Source: Martelella lutilitoris (GTDB lineage: Bacteria > Pseudomonadota > Alphaproteobacteria > Rhizobiales > Rhizobiaceae). From it: a stretch of DNA of 64,000 nucleotides. The stretch spans positions 333,501 to 397,500 of the forward strand of contig NZ_CP066786.1 of the NCBI RefSeq assembly GCF_016598595.1. The letters are read 5' to 3'. Both the position numbers and the translations under genes were made by a program. This document shows positions 56,297 to 64,000 of this stretch, piece after piece (within the stretch, counting starts at the first letter, position 1; the number at the start of each line of letters is the position of its first letter). The notes beneath the pieces are model-generated. The model was not told where the DNA came from. It worked only from the letters and a program-made list of their open reading frames with translations, and did not search any database.

Positions 56297-58105
56297 ATGA
56301 CAAAAACGATCCCGATGAAACGGCTTCTGACGACGGCAGCCTTTGCCGCCATGCTGGCGTTGCCCCTTTCGGCTTCTGCAGAGACCGACGGCGCCAGCGA
56401 GGCGGCCCTGGATGCCGCCATGGAGGCAGTGAGCGCGGAAAGCTTCGCCGGCGCGCTGCTCGCCGGTCAGACCGCCGCCTTCGACAACGATCTCGACCGG
56501 GCGGTTGCCTATTTCCGCCGCGCGCTGCAGTACCGGCCGGACGATGCCGGAACCAACAATCAGCTGTTCATCGCGCTGATCTTCAACGGAGACCTGAAAG
56601 GCGCCGAGGCCCAGGCGGCAAAGACCACGGACGAGCCGCAGCTCGTGCCCCTGCGCGAGCTTTCGCTGGCGCTCGCCGCCCTTTCCGAGGAGCGCTACGA
56701 CGACGCCATAACCATGCTGGATGATTTCGGCGGCAGCGCGCTCGATGAGCTCGTCTCGGAGCTGCTGAAGGCCTGGGCGCTGACGGGCAAGGGCGAGCCC
56801 GATGCCGCGCTGGCCGGGCTGGAGGCGCTTTCCGGTCCGCCCTGGTACGATCTCTTCGTCAACTACAATGCCGGCGCGATTGCTGCCCTTTCCGGCGATA
56901 CCGCGAAGGCCCGGACCCATCTCAACGCCGCGCTTGCCGACCGCGAGGGCGGGGTGACCGCGCCGGATACCATGTTGGCGACAGTCATCGGCCTGGCCGC
57001 GATCGAGCAGCAGGCCGGCAATACGCGCAAGGCGCTGGACACGGTTTCCGTCGCGGAGACCTACGGCCTCAATGCCGCCGTGCTGGAACCGATCCGCGAG
57101 CGGATCGAGGCAGGCGCGCCGGTCATGGGCCTGCCGGAAACGGCAAGGGCCGGAGCGGCCGGCGTGCTGTTCGAGATTGCCGCCGCGCTCAACCAGGGCA
57201 CCGCCGACGATATCGTCTCGCTCTATCTCGCACTTGCCGAGGCGCTCAATCCTGGCTCGCCGGACGTGCTCTACCTGAGCGGCGTCGTGGAAGCGGCGAA
57301 TGACCGGCCGGAACGCGCGCTCTCCTATTTTTCCCGCATTCCGGAAGATGCGACGCAGTATCGCCTTGCCGAGCTGCAGCAGGGGATCGCCCTTGCCGAA
57401 CTCGACCGCAAGGACGAGGCGATCGACATGCTCTATGCCATGGTCGAGGACGCGCCCGATGATCGGCGCGGCTATCTGGCGCTCGCGGGCGTCCTGTCCA
57501 GCGAGAGCCGGTTTGTCGAAATGGCCGAGGTTCTGGACCGCGCGGCAGACCGCATCGGCCCGGTGGCGGCGCCGGAAGACTGGAGCATTTTCTACCGTCG
57601 CGGCATTGCCTATGAGCGGCTGAAGGAATGGGAGAAGGCCGAGCCCAATTTCCTGCGCGCGCTTGAACTCTATCCCGACCAGCCGCAGGTGTTGAATTAC
57701 CTCGGCTATTCCTGGATCGACCAGGGCATGAACCTTGAGGAGGGTCTCGACCTGATCAACCAGGCCGTCGACCAGCGTCCCGATGACGGTTACATCGTCG
57801 ATTCGCTCGGCTGGGCCTATTACCGGCTCGGCCGCTACGAGGATGCGCTGCGCGAGCTCGAGCGGGCCGTCGCGCTCGATACCGGCGATCCGACCATTAA
57901 CGATCATCTGGGCGATGCCTACTGGCAGGTCGGCCGCAAGCTCGAGGCGATCTATCAGTGGAACAAGGCGCTGGCCGCCGAGCCGGACGAGGACCTCATT
58001 CCCGAGATCAAGGCGAAGATCGCCCACGGCCTTCCCGCCGAGACGCAGGACGATGACAGCCCGCTGGCACAGTCGCCCGGGGGCGACGGGGACAGTGCGC
58101 AGTGA
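56297..58105 (+). CDS. TPR repeat protein with signal peptide
   Basis: A 602-residue protein with a signal peptide ending about residue 28 (ALPLSASAETDG) and many helix pairs typical of tetratricopeptide repeats; the clearest lie at about 420-570 (IFYRRGIAYERLKEWEKAEP, YIVDSLGWAYYRLGRYEDAL). It resembles periplasmic or outer-membrane-linked scaffold proteins common in Alphaproteobacteria. Its stop overlaps the ispE GTG start (GTGA). Partners are unknown. Confidence 0.85.
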   Translation: MTKTIPMKRLLTTAAFAAMLALPLSASAETDGASEAALDAAMEAVSAESFAGALLAGQTAAFDNDLDRAVAYFRRALQYRPDDAGTNNQLFIALIFNGDLKGAEAQAAKTTDEPQLVPLRELSLALAALSEERYDDAITMLDDFGGSALDELVSELLKAWALTGKGEPDAALAGLEALSGPPWYDLFVNYNAGAIAALSGDTAKARTHLNAALADREGGVTAPDTMLATVIGLAAIEQQAGNTRKALDTVSVAETYGLNAAVLEPIRERIEAGAPVMGLPETARAGAAGVLFEIAAALNQGTADDIVSLYLALAEALNPGSPDVLYLSGVVEAANDRPERALSYFSRIPEDATQYRLAELQQGIALAELDRKDEAIDMLYAMVEDAPDDRRGYLALAGVLSSESRFVEMAEVLDRAADRIGPVAAPEDWSIFYRRGIAYERLKEWEKAEPNFLRALELYPDQPQVLNYLGYSWIDQGMNLEEGLDLINQAVDQRPDDGYIVDSLGWAYYRLGRYEDALRELERAVALDTGDPTINDHLGDAYWQVGRKLEAIYQWNKALAAEPDEDLIPEIKAKIAHGLPAETQDDDSPLAQSPGGDGDSAQ

Positions 58106-59025
58106 AGGACGCGCCTGACGGCGGCGCGATTTTTGAATTCGCCGCCGCGAAGATCAATCTGGCGCTGCATGTCACCGGGCGGCGCGGCGATGGCTATCAT
58201 CTGCTCGATTCGCTGGTGACCTTCGCGGATATCGGCGATCGGCTGACCTTTCTGCCGTCCGATACCGACCGTTTCACCCTCTCCGGCCGCTTTGGCGATG
58301 ACCTGCCGCATCACGATGATATCCGGACCGGCAATCTGGTGCTGAAGGCGCGCAATCGACTGCGCGAGGAGGCCGTCGGCGCGGGCGCTGCCGCCGGGCC
58401 GGTCCATATCCACCTGGAAAAGAACCTGCCGCCTGCCGCAGGCATCGGCGGCGGCTCGGCCGATGCCGCCGCGGTGCTGCGCGGGCTTGGCCGGCTTTGG
58501 CAGCCTGGTCTTGACGCGGAGGCGCTGGCCCGCGTCGCCCTTTCGCTCGGCGCCGACGTGCCCATGTGTCTCGCCTCGCGCCCGCTGGTTGCGCGCGGGA
58601 TCGGCGATATCATCGTGCCGGCGACCGGATTTCCCAGACTTGATCTGGTGCTCGCGAACCCGCTCTTGCCGCTCGCGACGCCCGCCGTCTTTGCGGCGCT
58701 GGAGAACCGCCACAATCCGCCGCTATCCATCGAGGCGCAGGCCCCGGCGGATGCGTCGGAGTGGACCGCCCTCGTGCGGGAAAGCCGCAACGATCTGCAA
58801 CTGCCGGCAAGCCGGATCGCACCCGCCGTTCATGGCGTGCTCGATGCGTTGTCGTCGGCGGGCGCCTCGCTTGTCCGCATGTCGGGTTCGGGCGCGACCT
58901 GTTTCGGCCTGTTTGCCGATGTCGATAGCGCGAAGGCGGCTGCCGACCGGCTTGCCCATGCCCGTCCGGACTGGTTCGTGGCGGCAACGACAACCCTTGC
59001 CGAAGGAGACGACGATCATGACTGA
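58102..59025 (+). CDS. ispE: 4-(cytidine 5'-diphospho)-2-C-methyl-D-erythritol kinase
   Basis: A 307-residue GHMP-superfamily kinase of the MEP isoprenoid pathway. AAAKINLALHVTGRRGDGYH at the start, PPAAGIGGGSADAAA (phosphate loop) and the C-terminal VRMSGSGATCFGLF motif are visible. The start is GTG 58102 in a 4-bp overlap with the TPR gene. Its stop is 8 bp past the moaB start codon, so the three genes are coupled. Confidence 0.95.
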   Translation: MKDAPDGGAIFEFAAAKINLALHVTGRRGDGYHLLDSLVTFADIGDRLTFLPSDTDRFTLSGRFGDDLPHHDDIRTGNLVLKARNRLREEAVGAGAAAGPVHIHLEKNLPPAAGIGGGSADAAAVLRGLGRLWQPGLDAEALARVALSLGADVPMCLASRPLVARGIGDIIVPATGFPRLDLVLANPLLPLATPAVFAALENRHNPPLSIEAQAPADASEWTALVRESRNDLQLPASRIAPAVHGVLDALSSAGASLVRMSGSGATCFGLFADVDSAKAAADRLAHARPDWFVAATTTLAEGDDDHD

Positions 59026-59548
59026 ACGCCCCTTCATTCCCGTCCGCTTCGCCGTGTTGACCGTCTCGGACACGCGTACGCTCGACGATGACCGCTCGGG
59101 CGACACGCTTGCCGAGCGCATCGCCGGGGCCGGCCACACGCTCGCCGACCGCCGCATCGTCGGGGATGACCGCGCGGCGATCACGGCCATCGTCAAGGAC
59201 TGGTGCTGGAACCAGGCGGTGGATGTGGTGCTGACGACGGGCGGCACGGGCTTTACCGGACGGGATGTGACGCCCGACGCGCTCGAGCCGATGTTCGAGA
59301 AGCGCATGGACGGCTTCTCCGCCCTCTTCCACCGGATATCCTTCGAGAAGATCGGCACGTCCACGGTGCAGTCGCGGGCAACCGCAGGGCTTTGCAACCA
59401 GACCTTCGTTTTCGTTCTGCCCGGCTCGCCGGGCGCCTGCCGCGATGCCTGGGACGGCATCCTCGAAAAGCAGTTCGACTACCGCCACACGCCCTGCAAT
59501 TTCGTGGAAATCATGCCGCGTCTCGATGAACACCTGAAGCGCGGCTGA
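59018..59548 (+). CDS. moaB: molybdenum cofactor biosynthesis protein B
   Basis: A 176-residue protein of the MoaB/Mog family that adenylylates molybdopterin. The GTP/MPT-site loop TTGGTGFTGRDVTPDAL and PGSPGACRDAWD are conserved. AAGGAG lies 8 bases before ATG 59018, which overlaps the ispE stop region by 8 bp. Longer open frames read in this strand are frame shadows of ispE. Confidence 0.94.
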   Translation: MTERPFIPVRFAVLTVSDTRTLDDDRSGDTLAERIAGAGHTLADRRIVGDDRAAITAIVKDWCWNQAVDVVLTTGGTGFTGRDVTPDALEPMFEKRMDGFSALFHRISFEKIGTSTVQSRATAGLCNQTFVFVLPGSPGACRDAWDGILEKQFDYRHTPCNFVEIMPRLDEHLKRG

Positions 59549-59558
59549 ACGCGCGTAT

Positions 59559-60077
59559 TCAGACCCTGACGGAGGCCCAGGCGGGAATGATCTCGCAGGA
59601 GAGTTTGCGCGTCATCTGCCGGCGGGCGAGCGCAAAGGGCGACGCGCCGCAGGCTTCAGCCTTTTCCACCGCGAGCGGCTTTGGCAGGAGAACGCCCACT
59701 TCAAGCGGGCAGCGCGGCTTGAACAGGACATGCCGGAGCGACCGGCGATGCCTGCGCGAGCGGGAAAAGCGCGCCGGCCGCGTCTCCAGCGCCATATGTT
59801 CGAAAATCGCCTCGACCCAGCCTGACAGGGGACGCGCGCCGGGTTCCAGGACGAGAATCCAGTCGCCGCGGGCCTGGCGTATCACCTCCGGCAGGTCCCA
59901 GGCGCGCAGATAGCGGCAGCCGGCCGCCTCGGCAACGCGCTCGGTTCCGTCGTCGCTGCCGCGATCAAGCACGATGACATCGCTGACAAGCCCTTCGACC
60001 GCGCCGACAACCAGCGTCGAAAGCGTATGGGCGAGTTCCGCCTCGTGATTGTTGGTTTCGATAACGACGCTCAGCAT
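59559..60077 (-). CDS. glycosyltransferase family 2-like protein, divergent
   Basis: A 172-residue GT-A-fold protein. The N-terminal LSVVIETNNHEAELAHTLSTL strand and VIVLDRGSDDGTERV are typical of GT2, but where the DXD metal site belongs the sequence is VLEPGARPLSGWVEA, without Asp-X-Asp. It is short for the family and ends in a basic region, so it may be a degenerate or non-catalytic member. ATG 60077 lacks a strong ribosome binding site. It is divergent from the radical SAM gene across a LexA-type box. Confidence 0.75.
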   Translation of the reverse strand: MLSVVIETNNHEAELAHTLSTLVVGAVEGLVSDVIVLDRGSDDGTERVAEAAGCRYLRAWDLPEVIRQARGDWILVLEPGARPLSGWVEAIFEHMALETRPARFSRSRRHRRSLRHVLFKPRCPLEVGVLLPKPLAVEKAEACGASPFALARRQMTRKLSCEIIPAWASVRV

Positions 60078-60128
60078 GACGGTACTTATTGCAAAAGTAA
60101 GGGCCTGTTGCAAAGGGGAACGATATAT

Positions 60129-60143
60129 GTTCTTGTTTTGTTC
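60129..60143. promoter_or_regulatory. candidate LexA (SOS) box, GTTC-N7-GTTC
   Basis: GTTC-TTGTTTT-GTTC is an exact match to the alphaproteobacterial LexA box (direct GTTC repeats spaced by 7). It lies 82 bp before the radical SAM start and 52 bp before the divergent GT2 start. The intervening T-rich spacer is also typical of rhizobial SOS boxes. Confidence 0.7.
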
Positions 60144-60224
60144 TTGCGATTGCATTAAGTTTGCGATGATGTGTTGCCGTCGGTCCCTTTTGCGGGGGCC
60201 GCAAACCGCCGATGAGGTTCGATC

Positions 60225-61352
60225 ATGGATGATGCCTTCATTACCGATTTTGCAGCAAACCCCGTGCCGGAGCCCCATTTCGAACCGGTGATGCGCGAGA
60301 CGCGGCGCGGGAGGGGCGCGACCGCCAATCCCGACGGTCGTTTCGAGAAGGTCTCGCGCGAGCGCTTCGACGATGGCTGGGATCTCGATGAGGACCTGCC
60401 GGCGCTTGCAACGGACGTGCAGGTGGAAAAGGCGAAAACGATCATCACCCGCAACACCTCGCCGGACGTGCCTTTCGAGCGGTCGATCAACCCCTATCGC
60501 GGCTGCGAGCATGGCTGCATCTATTGCTTCGCAAGGCCGACCCACGGCTTCATGGGGCTTTCCGCCGGGCTTGATTTCGAGACGAAACTGTTTGCCAAGC
60601 CGGATGCGGCCCGCCAGCTTGCCCGTGAACTGGCAAAGCCCGGCTACAGGGCGAAGACGATCGCGATCGGCACCAATACCGATCCCTATCAGCCGGTGGA
60701 GAAGACCTGGCGGATCATGCGCCAGGTGGTGGAGGTTCTGGCGGAGGCCAACCATCCCGTATCGATCACCACCAAATCGGCGCTCGTGCTGCGCGATCTC
60801 GACCTTCTTTCGGCGATGGCGGAGAAGCATCTCGTCAAGGTCATGGTCTCGGTGACGACGCTCGACCGCAAGCTTGCCCGGGCGATGGAGCCAAGGGCAG
60901 CCACGCCGCCGCGCCGGCTGGAGACCATTCGCGCGCTCGCCGAGCATGGCGTTCCCGTCGGCATTTCCGTGGCGCCTGTCATTCCGGCGCTGACGGATCA
61001 TGAGATCGAGCGCATTCTCGACAGCGGCCAGGCAGCCGGCGCGCGCGAGGCGAGCTATATCCTGCTGCGCCTGCCGCTCGAAGTGGCGCCCTTGTTCAAG
61101 GACTGGCTGCTGGAGCATCACCCCGAGCGTTACCGCCATGTGATGAGCCTGATCCGCTCGATGCGCGGCGGCAAGGACTATGATGCCGAGTTCGGCAAGC
61201 GGATGAAGGGCAGCGGCCCCTATGCCTGGCAGATCGCCCGTCGCTTCGAGCTTGCGGCAAAGCGTCTCGGACTTCAGCGGCGCGGCTTCGCGCTGAGGGA
61301 GGACCTGTTCCGGCCGCCCGACGGCGCGGGCACGCAGCTCAACCTATTCTGA
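60225..61352 (+). CDS. PA0069-family radical SAM protein
   Basis: A 375-residue radical SAM enzyme. The cluster motif CEHGCIYC (Cys-x3-Cys-x2-Cys) lies after YRGC, near residue 93-100, and the body follows the PA0069/Rv2578c family, which is distantly related to spore photoproduct lyase. A GTTC-N7-GTTC box upstream suggests DNA-damage control. The reaction is unknown; a role in repair of photoproducts or other DNA damage is an inference from family and context. Confidence 0.9.
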   Translation: MDDAFITDFAANPVPEPHFEPVMRETRRGRGATANPDGRFEKVSRERFDDGWDLDEDLPALATDVQVEKAKTIITRNTSPDVPFERSINPYRGCEHGCIYCFARPTHGFMGLSAGLDFETKLFAKPDAARQLARELAKPGYRAKTIAIGTNTDPYQPVEKTWRIMRQVVEVLAEANHPVSITTKSALVLRDLDLLSAMAEKHLVKVMVSVTTLDRKLARAMEPRAATPPRRLETIRALAEHGVPVGISVAPVIPALTDHEIERILDSGQAAGAREASYILLRLPLEVAPLFKDWLLEHHPERYRHVMSLIRSMRGGKDYDAEFGKRMKGSGPYAWQIARRFELAAKRLGLQRRGFALREDLFRPPDGAGTQLNLF

Positions 61353-61510
61353 CGACGGCGCCGGGCCCGGGCGATGCCGCCCTGGCGCTGGCTGCCGGAC
61401 TTTCCGGCCGGCCTTCCCTGGGCCGATGCCGAAGAAGTCTCCTTCGCCGCCGCACACGGGTCATCTCAAAAGGATCGCCCGGGAGGAGACTTGCGGGAGA
61501 TCGGCGGGTC

Positions 61511-62221
61511 GTGTCAAATGACGGCATGTCATTCAGCGATCCAGCCGATTCTCCTGCCCTTTTCGATCTGCCGCCGGCCGGACCCGATTTCGTGCTCGAA
61601 CAGCGCGCGCGGCTAAGGGGGCTCTGGCCGGTCGCAGGGTGCGATGAGGCCGGACGCGGTCCCCTGGCGGGCCCGGTGGTGGCCGCCGCCGTGATTCTCG
61701 ATCCCGACCGCATTCCCGAGGGCCTCGACGATTCGAAGAAGCTGACGGCGAAGCGGCGCGAGGATCTGTTCGAAATCATCATGGCCGATGCCGTCGTCTC
61801 CGTCGCCTCGAGCAGTCCCGCCCTCATCGACCGCATCAACATTCTCGCCGCGAGCCTTGATGCGATGCGCCGCGCCGTCTGCGGCCTCGCCCGCGCGCCG
61901 ATGCTCGTTCTCGCCGACGGGCGCGATCGTCCGCCGGGCATTGCCTGCGGCGCGGAGGCCGTCATCAAGGGCGACGGACGATCGCTGTCGATCGCCGCCG
62001 CCTCGATCGTCGCCAAGGTAACGCGGGACAGGATGATGGAGACCGCCGGCCTGCTCTATCCGGCTTATGGCTTTGACGCCCATGCGGGATACGGAACCGC
62101 CCGCCATCTTTCGGCGATTGCCGAAGCCGGGCCATGTCCGCTCCACCGCCGGAGCTTCAGGCCAATCCGCGAATACGGTCGCGTTGTCGAAGACGTCACG
62201 CCTGACGCGGTCGAGCCCTGA
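61511..62221 (+). CDS. rnhB: ribonuclease HII
   Basis: A 236-residue endonuclease that cuts RNA in RNA-DNA hybrids and at embedded ribonucleotides. [17 protein letters not shown] contains the catalytic Asp45 and Glu46, and a third Asp lies near 136 (LVLADGRDR). Start is GTG 61511 with GGGAG 10 bases upstream, or ATG 61526. It lies 158 bp after the radical SAM gene; the gap holds a non-gene-like ORF only. Confidence 0.95.
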   Translation: MSNDGMSFSDPADSPALFDLPPAGPDFVLEQRARLRGLWPVAGCDEAGRGPLAGPVVAAAVILDPDRIPEGLDDSKKLTAKRREDLFEIIMADAVVSVASSSPALIDRINILAASLDAMRRAVCGLARAPMLVLADGRDRPPGIACGAEAVIKGDGRSLSIAAASIVAKVTRDRMMETAGLLYPAYGFDAHAGYGTARHLSAIAEAGPCPLHRRSFRPIREYGRVVEDVTPDAVEP

Positions 62222-62319
62222 GCGAAGCCGTGCGTGCGCACAAGGTCGCGCTTGCCGGGGCTCGGCAGCTTTTGCAGGCATGCGATCAAAAGGTGGGGGA
62301 AGAAATCTCGGGAAATTGG

Positions 62320-62396
62320 TGGTCGGAGTGGCAAGATTCGAACTTGCGACCCCCTCGTCCCGAACGAGGTGCGCTACCAGGCTGCGCTACACTCCG
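62320..62396 (-). tRNA. tRNA-Pro (anticodon CGG)
   Basis: Read on the minus strand, a 77-nt cloverleaf: acceptor CGGAGTG pairs with CACTCCG, the anticodon loop is TTCGGGA within a CCTCG/CGAGG stem giving CGG, the T loop is TTCGAAT, and CCA is encoded at the 3' end. The gene lies 98 bp after rnhB on the other strand. Confidence 0.96.
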
Positions 62397-62762
62397 TGAC
62401 CAGCGGCTGCTCTATAAAACAGCATGCGGTGTTCGGCAAGCGCTTGTTGAAACTTTTTTGAAGGGTTTCGCCGCACGTCTTCGACCGCCGCTGGCAAGGC
62501 GCTGGCAAGGAGGGGATGTTGTGATAAGAACGGACCCGGCATTTCGGCAAACAACCAAACTTTATTGAAAATGGAACGGTTCGGCGCGTTGCGCGTTGGT
62601 AATGGGTCATAGTATCGTGCGCCGACTGTTTTGTATTAATGCACCCGTCCTCCCCAGTCGCCTGTCGAAAGCGACGCAGCGAAGGGAGTGCCGGTTTTTT
62701 AAACTGTGTCGGCCGCTTCATTCTGGCCGTTGATTGCGCCAAAAAAGGGATTGATTGTATCA
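62397..62762. other. intergenic region between tRNA-Pro and the phosphomannomutase gene
   Basis: A 366-bp gap. The first 43 bp hold the tRNA-Pro promoter on the minus strand. In the rest I see only short runs of A and T (for example near 62700 and 62740), no conserved ORF, no repeat of the families found elsewhere, and no convincing promoter for the phosphomannomutase gene. Confidence 0.5.
62411..62439 (-). promoter_or_regulatory. promoter of tRNA-Pro
   Basis: On the minus strand TTGCCG (62434-62439) and TATAGA (62411-62416) are spaced by exactly 17 bases, with the -10 about 15 bases before the tRNA 5' end. Both match sigma-70-type consensus well. Confidence 0.6.
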
Positions 62763-64000
62763 ATGAGTGTGAAATTCGGAACCAGCGGGCTGCGCGGCCT
62801 CTCGGTGGATCTACTGGGCGAACCATCCTCTCTTTATTCAGCGGCGTTCTGCCGTCACCTCCTGGAAACGGGACAGGCGGAGAAGGGCGCAACCGTTCTG
62901 GTCGGGCGGGACTATCGCGAATCGAGCCCGGCGATCGCGGAGCGCTGCATGGGCGCGATCGCGGCTGCGGGTTTCAAGCCGGTCGATTGCGGCGCGCTGC
63001 CCACGCCGGCGCTCGCTTTCTTCGGTCAGAAGAAGAATGCCGCCTCGATCATGATCACCGGGTCGCACATCCCCGCCGATCGCAACGGCATCAAGTTCTA
63101 CCGCGCCGACGGCGAGATCACCAAGGAGGATGAACAGGCGATTTCAGCCTGGGCGGAGAAGCTGAAGGGAGCGGCGGAGGCCGGCGACGCCGAAGGCGAG
63201 GACATGGCGAGCGAGGCGCTGGCGCTGTTTGCCGCGCGCTGCACCTCGATCCTGCCGGAGGATGCGCTTTCCGGCATGAAGATCGGCGTCTACCAGCATT
63301 CCACCGTTGCGCGCGACCTGTTCATCGCCGTTCTGGAAGAATATGGTGCCGATGTCGTCCCGCTGGGTTTCTCCGAGAGCTTCATTCCGGTCGATACCGA
63401 GGCGGTTTCGCAGGAGACCGTCGATCTTCTGAAAGGCTGGGCGAAGGAGCACGGCCTTGATGCATTGGTTTCCGCCGATGGCGATGCCGACCGCCCGCTG
63501 GTGGCGGACGAGACCGGGACGCCGCTGCGCGGTGACCTGGTCGGCCTGATGACGGCGAATTTCCTCGATGCAAAGGTGGTCGTCACGCCCGTCACTTCCA
63601 ATTCCGGCATTGAAAAGAACGGCGATTTCGAGGTCGTGCGCACCCGCGTCGGATCGCCCTTTGTCATCGCCGGCATGATGGAGGCGCTGTCTGCCGGCAA
63701 GGAGGGCGTGATGGGGTTCGAGGCCAATGGCGGGCTCTTGACCGCTTCGCCCTTCCGCCCTGCCGATGACACGATCGCCGCGCTGCCGACGCGCGACTGC
63801 TTCCTGCCGATCCTGTCGGCGCTTTATCTCGCGGCCAAGGACAAGCGGGCGATGTCGGAACTGGCGAGCGCCTACAGCCTGCCTGTCGCAGACGCCGACC
63901 GCATCAAGGATTTCGCCCAGGAGCGCAGCGCCGCGCTGATGGCCCATCTGCGGGCAAGCGCGGAAAACCTGGCCGCCTTTCTCGCCCCGATCGGCAGCGT
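62763..64000 (+). CDS. phosphomannomutase, 5' part (partial)
   Basis: At least 412 codons of an alpha-D-phosphohexomutase, running off the window end. FGTSGLRGLSVDLLG opens the protein, the phosphoserine loop is ITGSHIPADRNG (Ser101, where most family members have TASHNP), and SADGDADRPLV is the metal loop. The variant loop TGSHIP fits phosphomannomutases of the rhizobial NoeK type. It should convert mannose-6-P to mannose-1-P for exopolysaccharide or LPS. The last domain lies outside the window. Confidence 0.88.
   Translation, partial: MSVKFGTSGLRGLSVDLLGEPSSLYSAAFCRHLLETGQAEKGATVLVGRDYRESSPAIAERCMGAIAAAGFKPVDCGALPTPALAFFGQKKNAASIMITGSHIPADRNGIKFYRADGEITKEDEQAISAWAEKLKGAAEAGDAEGEDMASEALALFAARCTSILPEDALSGMKIGVYQHSTVARDLFIAVLEEYGADVVPLGFSESFIPVDTEAVSQETVDLLKGWAKEHGLDALVSADGDADRPLVADETGTPLRGDLVGLMTANFLDAKVVVTPVTSNSGIEKNGDFEVVRTRVGSPFVIAGMMEALSAGKEGVMGFEANGGLLTASPFRPADDTIAALPTRDCFLPILSALYLAAKDKRAMSELASAYSLPVADADRIKDFAQERSAALMAHLRASAENLAAFLAPIGS

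Noticed and set aside
61374..61616. 80-codon ORF between the radical SAM gene and rnhB
   Set aside because: It overlaps the rnhB start in another frame and has no domain or ribosome binding site.

Overview
The window is GC-rich, gene-dense chromosomal DNA of an alphaproteobacterium, most likely a member of the Rhizobiales (Hyphomicrobiales). The evidence is the ugpBAEC transporter, the hut cluster with a HutC-type operator, a GTTC-N7-GTTC LexA box, short palindromic intergenic repeats like those of rhizobial genomes, and a pair of CMD-domain proteins of the Avi_7169/Avi_7170 type (named from Agrobacterium vitis). A Martelella- or Rhizobium-like genus is a guess from gene content only. No insertion sequence, prophage block or CRISPR array was seen.

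Layout. 1-7548 (+): a PotD/B/C/A-type ABC importer, a flavin monooxygenase-like protein, a DsbA-fold HCCA isomerase-like protein, two CMD/AhpD-like proteins and a MATE exporter; this is the least characterised block. 7558-11483: a small membrane protein, an orphan DUF2793 phage-type protein, the Mg-chelatase-like ATPase ComM and a TM2 protein. 11487-19374 (-): gshB, an EEP-family phosphodiesterase-like gene attached to ugpBAEC, yraN and rsmI. 19608-24439: dnaN, pyrF, an NDUFA9-like dehydrogenase, a bfd-bfr iron-storage pair and rppH. 24512-35144: a histidine utilisation regulon (hutF divergent from hutI-hutH-hutG-hutU, then a NitT/TauT-type ABC transporter and hutC). 35188-38842 (-): prpDCB of the methylcitrate cycle. 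39000-42564: a sugar MFS transporter, then a TPP riboswitch controlling thiX-thiY (HMP uptake) without an adjacent ATPase gene. 42648-52612: glyS, a DUF2207 membrane protein carrying an in-frame repeat, aroA, lemA, glyQ and putP. 52954-64000: sppA, a tRNA methyltransferase-like gene, a polyprenyl diphosphate synthase, a TPR protein, ispE, moaB, a divergent GT2, a radical SAM protein behind a LexA box, rnhB, tRNA-Pro(CGG) and the start of a phosphomannomutase.

Most of the window is core metabolism and information processing. The accessory interest lies in (i) the 5' catabolic/efflux cluster, (ii) the hut-linked ABC transporter with its own HutC-like palindrome, (iii) four families of short repeats, some of which supply stop codons, lie within a reading frame or bracket hutG-hutU, and (iv) several small unannotated ORFs.

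Start codons were chosen from ribosome binding sites, overlaps and known family N-termini; many open frames extend further upstream. Functions come from recognition of motifs and family resemblance by reading; no database search was run.
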